Shown in pieces: positions 25,271-37,108 of a stretch of 64,000 bases of DNA; positions within the stretch are counted from its first letter, which is position 1; the number at the start of each line of letters is the position of its first letter. Position numbers and translations under genes: made by a program. The notes below the pieces were generated by a model, which saw only the letters and a list, made by a program, of their open reading frames with translations, searched no databases and was not told the DNA's origin. Source of the stretch: Rallus limicola (Eukaryota > Chordata > Aves > Gruiformes > Rallidae); the NCBI GenBank assembly GCA_022605955.1, contig JAKCOZ010000001.1:98054211-98118210 (forward strand), given 5' to 3'.

Positions 25271-27043
25271 GACTTCCTTTGTGGTTTTGCTTCAGGTATT
25301 TCTGTGTTTTAGACAGAGCTGAACAAGAAAGCTTATGAGCACTGATTAAAGTGGTTGTGCATTGAGTATCAGGAGTTAAGTACTTTTGTGTGCATGTTAC
25401 GAAGGAAATCTGAGACACATTACAAAGGAAATAGTGCATCAACCCTGTTTATGGAGGCTTAACTAAACATGGACTTTATTGGCCTACAGATAAAGAAATG
25501 TCTGAAAAAAGATTTTAAAGATTTAGCTGCATAAGGATGCATATCTGAAATTGAGAACATTTACTTGTTGTTTTTTCCCCTTCAGAGGTGAATTTGGAGG
25601 ATAAATATATCTCAAAAATAGGATCCTGTTACTTTAAGTCCCATATGTACCATAGCTATCTAGTTATCCTATTTTCAATTATTTTCACATTAGGTAGAAC
25701 ATCTTGCTAATACAAAGAAGGGAAAGATATGCAGCTTGGAACATAAGCAGCTTGTGAGTGCAGACACCTATGTTTTCAAAATTGCTTTGAAAGTATTTGC
25801 ATTCTGCCAGTAATAATGTGCTAATATTCAATAATAAGATGTCATTGCATATTAACAGATTCAATATGATGAAACTCTTGCTACAAAAAAATCAGGTTCC
25901 TCCAGGAACCACCTGTTAGGGTTGGAGGAAGTCAACGGTGATGTTTTATTGTTATGAGTGATGAAAGCTGAATGATCTGGTTCACTGACAGTCTGGTAAT
26001 CCTGAATTTTTAACATGTTGGTAGGAATTAGTGGCTTTTACTATATTTCAAGATGTAAAAGGATGAGAATAATAACTCCATATTTGGTGAAGTTACTCAT
26101 CCAAGAGATTGTTAGACCAATTTTAAATAGTAAGGAAAATAATCATAGTCACATTCTGTTATTTCATTGAAGACTTGAGATATATGAAAGAGGTAAATGA
26201 AGAGAATTAGTTAAGATGAAAATGCCAATGTTGAATTGTAAATACATATCATGGAACCTTTTTTTTTTGTTTGTTATTTGTAAGCTCTCTGTGAATACAC
26301 TACTTCTTTTTATTCAGTAGGTTTTATTGTTTTACAAAAGAAGACCAATCCCTGCTTCAAGGGTATGGGGAAAAGGACAGAACCACACCATCATGTGTAC
26401 AATCAAAGCTATGATACAGAAAATTGGCTGTGTGGACTCAGAGTTTCATTTAGTGATTGTAAATTTGTGGTTTGAAAAGGGAATTGCAAGTTACCTGATA
26501 GAGGAGCTGATGCTATTCAAATAACTGCTCAGCAATTGGAGAGAAAAAAAATATATAAAAATATTGAGAAGAAAGAATAGGCAATGAAGCAGACATGATG
26601 GTTTTGAGGTTATAACCCTGCTTTCTGGATGTCTGAGTGGAATATGTGATCTATCCAAAATGTGTTATGACTGAAGAAGAGAAAAGTTAGCCTATCTTCT
26701 AATTTTATGAGGACTTGAGGTACCATGATAGGCACTCTGTTTTGTTAGCATGAAGACCACTTACCTTTGTTAGGATAATGCTGTTACTCAGACATAAGTG
26801 CTAACAGTTAATAGTCTAGCAAAGCAAAAAGGACCTATATTTGGAACATCTTTTCATGTTTTTTAGAGTGTTTGCACTTCTCTCCCATTGTCCCATTTCC
26901 CTTGTGTCTCTAGTGAATATCTCCCTGGAGTCTTCTATAATTGGAGGCAAAAGCTGAAACTTATTAGCTAGTGCAAAAGGAACAGCAGTAGACATCAACA
27001 AGCCCAAAACAAACAATGAGTTCTTTATAGGTCAAACAGTAGT
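25271..27043. other. unique sequence, no gene seen
   Basis: About 1.8 kb of AT-rich single-copy DNA. No recognisable exon, RNA gene or interspersed repeat. Confidence 0.55.
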
Positions 27044-27112
27044 AAGATTGCTGGGTTGGACAAGATGATCTTTCAAGGTCCCTTCCAACTCCTAATGTTC
27101 TGTGATTGCGTG
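27044..27112 (+). mobile_element. CR1 3' tail, very short
   Basis: It contains 'gctgggttggacaagatgat', then 'aaggtcccttccaactc', then 'ttctgtgattgcgtga'. These are the last ~70 bp of a CR1 on the plus strand. The tail octamer is degenerate. It is a heavily 5'-truncated copy. Confidence 0.9.
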
Positions 27113-27982
27113 ATTATTTTTTTTTTCCTTTAATCTTTCCAAATACCACCAGACACCCCAGACAAAAAAATATTTCTATTGGGTCATTGTATTGTGCCAT
27201 CATTTGCATTTTTGGGTTCCATAAGTAGCTTACAAGAATTACTAAACATAAACATGGAAATTGCCCTGATTTGCTCTGAACTGAGATTACTCCTTGCTCT
27301 TAGGGAGATGCTGCAGCTATTCCAGAAGAAGAGTTTTGGGAAGGGTGCAAGAGGACTGTTTGCAGCTATTTCTGATCTCTCTGGAAAAGAAGAATGGGAG
27401 AATAAAGAGTGAGTGGAAAAGGCAACCAGGACAGAATTCTTGTATTTATGTGTTACTGGTACTGAAGGCTTTTAAACCCTGTGTGCAAATGCAAAAGATG
27501 TGACAGTGTCAAAAGAAAGGATATTCCAGAAAATGCATCTGTGTAGATGTGTTTCCAGTAAGCTAACATTTAAAATTGTTTTGTTCTGTAGCTCCATAAT
27601 ATAGTGATACAGATTTGTAGGCAAGGGATATCCTTACTTAGAACTAAGAATCATTAAGAACCAGGTTTAGGAGAAATAATTGCTTGCAAAAAGAGATCCC
27701 TGTGTTTGGGTGTTGCAATAAAACCTTCAGAGAATGTAGGAATGTATTATAACAAAAATACTGGAGTTTGTTTGTTCTGTGTTGTCAGAGACCTGCTGAA
27801 GCTGAGGAGTCCTTGACAGTGTGTATCTACCCCGACAAGAAAAACAAATCTGAATTTGAATTCAAGGCACTGGGAAAGCCATTAAAATTGAGACTAATGA
27901 GAAGCTTTTTATTTGCTGTGTGAGACAGCATTAGACAGGGCTCTTAAAAGGCGGTAATAAAAATTTAGGGCATCTTTAAGGA

Positions 27983-28085
27983 AAACAAAACAAAAACCAA
28001 CAAACTTTTAGGAGTAAAACTGGCTTGTGGAGCTGAAGAAGAAAGAGGAAAAATAAAAAAAACCCAAAAAACAAAAAACAATAAG
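27983..28085. repeat. A/C-rich low-complexity tracts
   Basis: Two blocks rich in 'aaaac', 'caaac' and 'aaaccc' units separated by about 50 bp of ordinary sequence. They are partly complementary to the G/T-rich block 240-340 bp downstream. Confidence 0.55.
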
Positions 28086-28319
28086 AGATAAAATCTCCAA
28101 AGAAGTACAAAAAGGATAATAAAGGTTCTTATAGAAACGTTGCTTACAATTTAAATTTTTTCAGCAGCAAAGAGTTCAAATGACACATGGAGCCCTGATC
28201 ATGCAGTCCAGGACAATACACTCCCTTCTGCTAGTGGAGGAAGCCTTTAATGCCAACTCCAAACTGGCCTATCAACCACGCTAACTTCTATAGATCAGAT
28301 AATCTTTTAAGAGAAAGTA

Positions 28320-28372
28320 TTTTGGTTTGGGTTTTTGTTTAGTTTGTGTTTTGGTTTTTTTTTAATTTTCGT
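28320..28372. repeat. G/T-rich low-complexity tract
   Basis: A run of 'ttggtttggg', 'tttttgttt' and 'gtgttttgg' units ending in T9. It is the complementary strand type of the A/C-rich blocks just upstream, so the pair forms an imperfect inverted repeat. Confidence 0.55.
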
Positions 28373-30254
28373 TCTTTCTAGGTGTCTAGAAATAGGAATA
28401 TAAATGTCCTGAAAAAGGTATGTTTAACTGGTTTTGGACAATAAAAGTAAGCATGAGAGCAAATTTTTCAACATTTCAACAACATATACAAGCTCCTTTT
28501 CAGGGCAAAGTATTTATCCAAAAACCTGACCATTTTATCTAGAACTGTCTAGACTCATTACAATTGTTTTAAATACCTTTATTTTTCCTACAGATTATTT
28601 TCTTTAAAACCTTTCTTTAAAAGTTCTGTTTAAATCCTGAGTGAACATCAGGTTAGTATGGTATACTTGCTCCCTGCCTACACTCATTCTTTTGCAAGTC
28701 TTAGCTCTAATGTAAGCAAGAGGTATCTTATATACAGAATGTACATAGGTATTTGATTTCTCGGTCGATGTTGTATAAGAATTTTAAGAAAACATTAAGA
28801 CAAGATGTTTAAGTACAGTTCTCAGGTATTCAGATTGTGATTCTGGTGCTTGAGGTTTATGGTCTATGCAAAATATTAAAATAAATTTTTTGAGATTTCT
28901 TTATGAACAAGCTGCTGATATGTATGTAATCTCTAATTGGAAAAATCCAAATTAATCAACTAGAAATATTTGTCACTTTTGGTTTAAATTATTCAGGCAC
29001 ATAATTTTTATTAGGCTAGAACTGTGGTAGAGGTTATAACTTCAACACGTATTTTAGCTATAGCTTGAGAAGCACAACCATATTATGCAGTGTCTTACAC
29101 CTACACTCTGGTCTCAGTATTGTTTATTTGATGAGTATTAATAATCTTACAAGCTTATTGTGTTTAAAAACTGTACTTGTCATAATTAAAACGTGTGATG
29201 GATAGCTGTATCTACAGAGCACTAATTAATGCAGAACAAGCAGAAATTAAAACCATGCATGCTTATTGTCAGTCAGGTGTAGATTCTCATGAGGAAAGTA
29301 ATCAAAGTCTATTTCAGGTTCCCTAAGGAAATCACCCAGATGACATTTTTCAGCCCTTCTCAATCTTCAGGTTTATGGATTTGTGTAGTCTCAGAAACAG
29401 TGAAGGAGAGAAGTCAGAGAAAGGCAAGAAAGCAACACAGTCTTCCTAAGTGAAGAAAATTCAGTGGGATTCCCTGAGTGGAATATAATATTTCCTTCTG
29501 TGAATATAACCTCCAGATACGAAAACTGGATAAGGAGTTTAAGTTCCTGGTGACATCACCTCTGTCAGGTGAAGCATTGAGAGAGAGAGGGGGAGAGAGG
29601 TGCCTTTTGCATTTGACCTTGTTATAAAATATATGACAGAAATTTATTTTCCTTTTGTTGCTTGTATCTTTATGTAACCTTGTAAGTCTGTGCTTCTGGA
29701 TATGCTCTATTTGCTTTTATGTTATGACATGAAATATAAGTGATTTCAAATTAACTGGCCAATGCTACTGCATTAATGCATGGTATTCATATGGGGTATG
29801 ACGGTTCTCAAGCTCAGCAACCTGATGTGGTTGAAGATATCAAAGAGGTAACAAGTCCCTTTTAAAATGGGAGTTTCTGGAAGAAGGGGAAAATTCCTTT
29901 GCATCCAGCTATAGTTGGGGAAAACCCCAAAAAAGAGGGTCCTCCATTTGGGAGATGACTCTACAGAGTCAGTCATCTAGCGGCAAGGGATGAATACAGG
30001 CACAATCTCCAAAGTGATCTTTAGGTACTAGGACAAATATCTGAGGACATATTTTCAGAACACAGTGAGTGACAGCTTCAGCCACCGTGTCAACTACTGA
30101 CATTAAGAATAACCACGTACATCCTGGATTCTAATGACTGTGGATCATCAGGGCTCCATGCTATAGCATAATGAGACCTGAAATTCTTCTTTAACCTCTG
30201 CTATCTAAAAATCTGACATTTTAAAATATTCTTTCCTTATGAACAGGTTCATGT

Positions 30255-30345
30255 GGCAAAAACAAAAACAAAAAAAAACAAACCCCAAACCGAAACAAAA
30301 TAAAACCTCTAAAACTCAACAGCCAAAATATCCCAAACACCAAAC
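30255..30345. repeat. A/C-rich low-complexity tract
   Basis: Units of 'aaaaac' and 'aaacc' followed by a longer A/C-biased stretch almost free of G. Simple sequence. Confidence 0.55.
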
Positions 30346-31559
30346 AAGTTAATCAGAACTAACCAAACATTTAAAAAATATTCACATCAGGCTTACAGCT
30401 TGGATGAGAGGTCCCAGTTCTGTCTGGGTTTTTTTTTTTAAGAGACTGAAGATCTTGTGTACATGTGCATCTCCCTGAAAAAAGTGCCCCCAATTAACAG
30501 ATCTATTAGACACACTTTCTCAGTCTGTAGCTTTTAATGGGGCAGATATAAAACAGACAGGAATTTACAGTCTGGTTGGTTTTGAGGAGCAGTGACGAAT
30601 ACAGAGGGTGGAATGGCAGCAGGAGGCTGCAGTAGCAGATTTTCTAGCCTAGAAAGGTTTTGTATATGTCACCTTTGCTTTCTACCAACCTTAGCAGGTT
30701 CAGGGTTGGCAATTTAGGGCTACTGGGCATGTGACTTTCTAAAGAAAATGGAGACATGACCAAGGGTCACACTGATGTGTTGATGTGCTTGGTGAATACC
30801 ACTGTACGTGAAAGCAAGGCCTGTACCCTACACATGCTCTGGGCCACCCTTCCCACATTGAGATGACCTTCATGAGGTGTGTTCAGGTGCTCTCATGCAA
30901 GGCTTCCTCAACCTGGGGCAACTCATAAGCAGGCTCACAACTACAAAGTACCTCTCTTGCCCTGCCTACCCATCAGCAGAGCCAAAGAGAGGAATATTCA
31001 CTATTTTGAACACAATATTGGTGTTCATTAAATGGAAGTTGCCCTATCAGTAGCATCAGTAAATATGAATAAACATATATTGTTGAATTGGAAAACAGAT
31101 TTCTGGAGTCCACAGACCAAATTTCTAGCGTGCAGGTAGGTAAATAAGCTGCATTTACATCTACTCGGCATTCATAAACATTAATATGGCAATGCACACA
31201 GACCGAAGACTGTTAACACAATCACAAAGTTGTGATGTAACCAACATCACATCAAAATATTTCTTTCTTTTTCTGTGGCTGCTAAGGGACCCAGCTGATT
31301 TTAAGTGTGTTTTCTGTCCATGCAGCTGTACAAAATTCCGCATTTCAGGTAAAACAGAAGTAACAAACCAAACCCATAGCTCCGCCTGTCTCCCAAACCC
31401 TAGCCCCTGCATTGAAACTGCAGCAGTCTAGCTCTGAAAGCACTATACAAATGTGCATCTAAGGAACAAAATTTAGACTTAACTAAATGACCACTCATTT
31501 AAATACCCTCTGTGTCATCCTGGGGACTGATTCTTTTATAAGAGCAACTCCACTGGAGA

Positions 31560-32330
31560 TGATAGAATGGATTACATGATCATAAAATCAGTGTAAATGG
31601 GATCAGAAGCAGATCCATTATCTCTAATTAGAGAGCATAGTGTGATCTTATTTCACTGCACTGTACACAGGCTGTGCGGCTGGTATTGCGAGTGACAGAC
31701 GTTAACTTTCCAGCACTTAATTTGCACATAGAATTAATGGTAATGCATCCAAGAATTTATATTGCTAATATACAGCATTAGCATAGCTCACTCTGTCCCC
31801 AGCTTCTGCTTGGAAAAGGATTCCAAAGAGAGAGAAAACAGCTCGGGCTCTATGAAATAATGATGTTTTCTATCTTCTGTAGTGAACCATTTCAGCCCAA
31901 CGAGTGTCGAAAATAAAGGTTATTATTTAGTTTTCATGTCAGTGGAAACCATTTTCAATGGATTGCGTATTTCTATTAGGGTATAACATTTGCTCCTCCT
32001 GGAAGCAGGAAAATTCTGTAGACAGATTTTTGCCTGTCTTTAAACCTTTCACCAGCTGACTAACCCCCAAGGTTTAATAGCTGGTAGACATCTGTAGGCA
32101 AAAGTAAGAGAAACGAGTTCATCAAGGAACTGTATCATGCTTCCAACATGTGGCAACATGAGTGCCTCTTCACCATCTGTTATTTGTGTGAGGATTTTAT
32201 TATGTAAATGACGGTACACACTGCGCTCTAAACAAAGGAAAATGATTCCCCTTACAGTATGTTGCGACTGCCAGGCTTCTGTGTCAGCCCCGAAACAAAT
32301 AATGAAAACAACAGAGAAGTGGCAGACAGA
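31560..32330. other. possible conserved noncoding block (weak)
   Basis: This block is free of recognised repeats and long homopolymers, and has even composition with intact CpGs such as 'tgtgcggctggtattgcgag' near 31673. It also holds several AT-rich homeodomain-like motifs. Such texture is common in vertebrate conserved noncoding elements, but one sequence cannot show conservation. It could equally be ordinary neutral DNA. Confidence 0.2.
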
Positions 32331-34050
32331 ATATCTTGGTTTCTTCTACTTGTCCTTCCAAAAGGAACAAATATCTTTAGGAAGAATTTGTTTCTTACAT
32401 GTATTCTGACTCAGAAAGACAGGTAATTAATGAAACAGCAAACACTAGACAGATGACATTAAATTGAGGTGAAATTTGAAGACTTAAAATTGATTGAAAA
32501 GACAATCCTGCAAAACTGTTGAGAATCCTAAAACTCTCTGGTCTCACTCCCAGTATGGAGCTGGGCCCCTAAATCACCTGCAACAGACAGAAATTATTAT
32601 TGTGGGATGGGATTGGAAGTACATATCCTGCCCTACATCCTGGTTTAAAATTTTCCATTAAATTACCAATTTAAATTAAAATGTAATTATCTTAACTGGC
32701 ATATTTTTGGCAGCTGTGATTGAAAAGAAAAAAAAATCCCTATGCTACTCTGGATCAAGTAAAAGCCCATAGGAGTTCTAACACTGGCCCTTAATCAAAG
32801 TCTGCAAAGACACAAAGGCTTTGAACTAATCTATGCCAAGCCATGTTGGACAGTATGGCACTGCCTAGAGCATCCTTCTGGTGGTATTTGAAGCACCTGG
32901 TACCCTAGGAAAAGAAATTATATCCAAGGCTGTAAATTCTGTTTTCCTTATACCCATCTACCAACCAACAGTGGCTGCTCTGACACAACGTAAAATCTCA
33001 TGGGAAAGAAAATGCACCACTGTTTTTATTTTATTAATTTATTTAATGGGTCACACCCAAGTGGTTATCTGCACACACACTTTTCCTCATTGTGTACATC
33101 ATGTGGTTTAATATAATTAAACTATCATTGCATTCATTGATTTAACTCAAATCTTAATTTGATAATTGGAAAAGGTATGCATTGGGGATTAATTGTTCTT
33201 ACAAGTGAACTTAAACAAAATTAACTGAAACCAGTTCCAGTCTTGACCTAATTGAAGATTTAAGGGTGTTTGTTATTTCCTGCACTGTCTTTGTGTGATT
33301 TCTTACACTTGCATTTGTCAGCATTTTCTCATGTAATTATGATTAAGTGTTGAACTTTACAGATAGCCAACTGCTAGTACTGCTGTATCGATTAGGTGGC
33401 TTTATTAATGCGTTAAATTTTGTGGATGCAACAGGAACAAATTTTATGATAGAGCAGCTAACAGCTGGAGAAGTCTGCCATGAAGCTGTCAAGTAGCCCA
33501 TCTTCAGAAGGTATTCTTTTTTTTTTTTTAATTTATACTTTTTTCCTGTTTACTTATTCATTTACATCTAATTTTCTTAAGGATGCTTCTGAAGTGTTTT
33601 CATGTTAGAAGACAAACCTGTGTAACTTTTTAACTGGTAGCAGCAAGAAAACAGAATACCACTACTACTTATGCCTCATGCACAAGCACCACAACTGGTG
33701 AGCTTTTTTTTTAACATCCTTAACATTAAAATCTATACATTCTGTTAGTGCCTGTTGTCATGTTTTGTTTGCAGAATTAGAAATCAATGGCAACCATAAT
33801 CCAGTTCCTCAAGTCAAACAATGTAGTTCAAGTTTGCAAAGGTGATATAAACTTCTTTTCATCACTACAGGTGTCAGAAACAGTTTGAAATAAATTACAA
33901 TATTGAGGAATATTACTGTGTCATAATTTCTCTCTCCCATAGTGCATGTCTGACATTCAGACATGATTTGAATTTAAATTTTTACAAAGGTGGCCATCAA
34001 AACAGCCCAACAGATCTTTGTGGTGTTAAATGCAGCTGAAAGTGAGGAAG

Positions 34051-34107
34051 AGTCGTGGTTTAACCCCAGCCAGTAACTACGCACCGCGTAGCTGCTCACT
34101 CCCCCCT
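34051..34107 (-). mobile_element. LTR family A, terminal remnant
   Basis: 'gtcgtggtttaaccccagcc', then 'agtaactacgcaccgcgtag' and 'ctgctcactcccccc' match the reverse-complemented 3' end of avian LTR A, similar to the first bases of the copy at 1716. Only about 57 bp remain before unrelated sequence. LTR integration does not normally truncate, so the rest was probably lost by deletion. Confidence 0.8.
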
Positions 34108-36556
34108 GAATTAAATGGTAACTGTAGAATTCCTATTGTTTTTCCACCATACAGTGCCTGATATATCACATATTTGCATATATGATATTCATAATTATTC
34201 TATATTCTGAAGCTTAGAAGAGATTCATTCAAAGAGGAATGCAAATGTTCCTTGTCTTGAGATACAGAATGTTACATGTAGCTATAAGTAATCATTCCAA
34301 TGCAATACACTCTTTTTCCTAACAGTTTGTATGTATAAAGTAATGCAGATTAGTTACATAAAAGCACTCTGTACAGCTGAGGTCTTTGTAACCTTCGAAG
34401 CCTGGAAATGGCATTATTAATATCCCATATTATATTTTAGTCATCTGTTTTCTGTTTTTCAGAGCACTTAAGCATCTGGGAAGTTACCCTGCTTGCACTA
34501 TGTTCCCGAATTTGAAGAGGAGTTGAAAAACTTGTGAGAAAATTCCTCCCCCTCTACCCATGATCACAGTAGTAGGACTGCAGCTCAAGGGTGAGTTGTG
34601 CACTGCAGCTGCCCCTGAAGGTCAGCAGAGACAGGGCACAGCCCATCCACCTATCCACAGGAGCCTGTCTGAAGCAGTGGGATGTCACAGCCCCTCAGCA
34701 CCGCTGGGGTGGTGCAAATGGGATGCCAGTAGATGTCTTTCAAGCTCTGCAGGATGCTAAGCTCAACACCAGCTGCCAGAAATGCCTTCCAAGGCCTTTG
34801 GGGACTTAGGAGGTGTTAAAAGTATTGGCCAGCCTTCTAACCTAGGGTTATGGAACAACCTCTCAGAAGAAAATAGTTCAGCCCTGGTTTTTGGACTTGA
34901 GGGAAACTAGGAAATGAAGTTGTGGCTTGGATTTAGTAGTTGGTTATGCCATTTGCACATGCAAAACCCCAAAGAAAGAACCGCAAGCAAAACGAAAACA
35001 GAAAACTGTAAATGCAAGGCTTTCCAGTGCAAATTCTGACTCCAGGTTGCCAAATGAAGCTATAACAATACAATTACACAACTCAAATGATTTTTCTCTC
35101 TTTAGTAACTGAACATTGAAGCTTACTGTCATGCCTCACCTAAATTTTGATACGTCTTCTCTCAATTTGCATGTGCTTGGTTTTGCAAAACAAATAAAAT
35201 TCCTGCTTTATCATTTGATGGTGCTATCTGTTGATGTTTCTTCTTTTATGATGTAATATCTTCTCTTCATTTTGCTGTTGCTGCTCAGACTTCCCTCTTC
35301 CCATGTCACCAGTCATGTCTTTCTGTTTTTCTTCTGTCCTAAAGCTTTGTCTAACGTGTTTTCTATCAAAGTGTTTTGGTTTTTTTTCCTGTATTATCAG
35401 TGTACCATATCCAGTGTATCTAGCAACTCTCAGGGTAGCTTGAATAGCTAGAGCCCAATGGACTGGATACCTGAGAGTTAGAACTTTTGGAACTGTCAAT
35501 AGCTTTGAGCATGTGACTTTGTTTTTCAAAGTTTGCTTCCCCCCCACCCCCATTAATGCAGACTGAGCTATCCCACTTTCTGAGTAAAATGCTAACACGT
35601 TCACTAGAGCAATATAAATGGCAAATAACATTGGTATCAGAAAAAGAGGAAAACTTTCATCAGCAGAACAAAATGGACCTAAAGGTTTTATAAACTACAG
35701 GCCAATTATTCCTCAGGTGCATGGAGGGCCACTTCGACTGTAATCAGTCTTGCAAATGTGAAGGCAGAACAGGACCTTGACTGTCTGCAATCTGGACTTT
35801 GTCAGGCCATTTGTTTGTGGCCAAAACTGTATCGTTATTCCAGTTTTCAATAAAGGGATGTTCACTCAGGCATCACATTGATATTTCTGAAGTATGTTCC
35901 ACATTGTCAAAGGAACAAATTTATCAGCAAAGAATTGAAATATCTGGCTGTTTTGGTACACTATCAAGATTTCACATCATGCTGCTGCTCCAGTTTGTTC
36001 ATTTTTCACCTGCTGGATGTAATGAGAATGAGTTCAACAAATGAAAGCATGTTAACAAGGAGATGACTTGGCCAAACCTTGCTCCTTCCTCCAAAGAAAT
36101 AAAAATCTCTGAAGAACAAAACCTAAAGGCACCAACTTGTTTTCATTAATCAGAGATCAAATTTGATCAGGTCTGGGGTATTTTTGGGAGTAGACCCATG
36201 GGATTTCAGCAACATTGAGCTTCCACTCTTAATCTCACTGTATCTGGGTTGACTGCTTCTTGAAGGAACCTAGTCCTTTGGCATCTCTTACCATATTGTT
36301 TTAAAACTGGCTTTTGTGGAAAACTCTTGTCGGGCTGCCTTGTCAGAATTCTGTCCTTTGAAGGTATTTTAAGTCTTCCAGTGTTTCTGTAAAATATGGC
36401 CTTTAGCAATGACCTTTGGACATTCCAATGACTATGTTCACAAAATCTAAGGACGGATGCTGTTCTGGCTGCTCATTACCCTGAGAGCTGATGAGCTTCC
36501 TGCAGGCAGTCAACCAGGCTGATTCCTAGGACATTGAATCTCCAGTGTTATATGGT
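34108..36556. other. unique sequence, no gene seen
   Basis: About 2.4 kb of single-copy sequence between two LTR A copies. The minus-strand frame at 35224-35631 (135 codons) shows no recognisable domain. No RNA gene or further repeat seen. Confidence 0.5.
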
Positions 36557-36564
36557 AGTACAGA

Positions 36565-37100
36565 TGTCCTGGTTTTGATAGGGATAGAGTTCATTTTCTT
36601 CCAAGCACTTCGTATAGTGTTGTGCTCTGTATTTAGTATGAGAATAATGTTGATAACACACTGATGGTTTTAGTTGTTGCCAAGCAGTCAAGGATTTTTC
36701 CAGCTCTTCATACTGTCCTGCCATCAAGAAGGCAGGGGGTGTCCAGAAATCTGGGAGGGAACACAGCCAGGAAGCTGACCCAAACTGGCCAAAGGGATAT
36801 TTGATGCCATATGATGCCATACTCAGTATAGAACTGGGGGGATTGGTTAGGAGTCAGGACAGCTTTGAACTAGCTGAGTATCAACTTTTCATGGTCAGCA
36901 GTTGTGCTATGCATCACTTGTTTTGTTGATTCTATTATTGTTATTATTATTATCTTCCTTTAGTGTCCTACTAAACTGTCTTTATATAAACCCACAAAGT
37001 TTTTCCTTTTTTTTCCATTTTGTCTCCCCCATTCCACTGTGGCAAGGGGCAAATGACTGTGTGGCTGCTTTAGCTGCCAGCAGGATTAAACCATGCCAGG
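36565..37100 (+). mobile_element. solo LTR, avian ERV family A
   Basis: It starts TGTCCTGGTTTTGATAGGGA, the canonical plus-orientation start of this LTR family. It continues with 'atagagttcattttcttcc', 'tttagtatgagaataatgtt', 'ggccaaagggatat', 'ctaaactgtctttat' and an end near 'ggattaaaccatgcca'. The 8-bp sequence AGTACAGA directly precedes it (36557-36564) and recurs at 37101-37108. The canonical CA end would fall at 37098, leaving two extra bases (GG) before the right-hand repeat. No internal viral genes are present. The TATA region is degraded ('agtatagaac'). It is about 536 bp, slightly shorter than the other copies because of small deletions. Confidence 0.85.
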
Positions 37101-37108
37101 AGTACAGA

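Larger units (their letters stand above)
27113..34050. other. unique sequence with A/C-rich tracts, no gene
   Basis: About 6.9 kb with no nameable interspersed repeat. It contains A/C-rich simple tracts at 27985-28085 and 30255-30345, a complementary G/T-rich tract at 28320-28372, and a block of balanced, low-repeat sequence at 31560-32330. Frames are short and carry no domain signatures. Confidence 0.5.
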
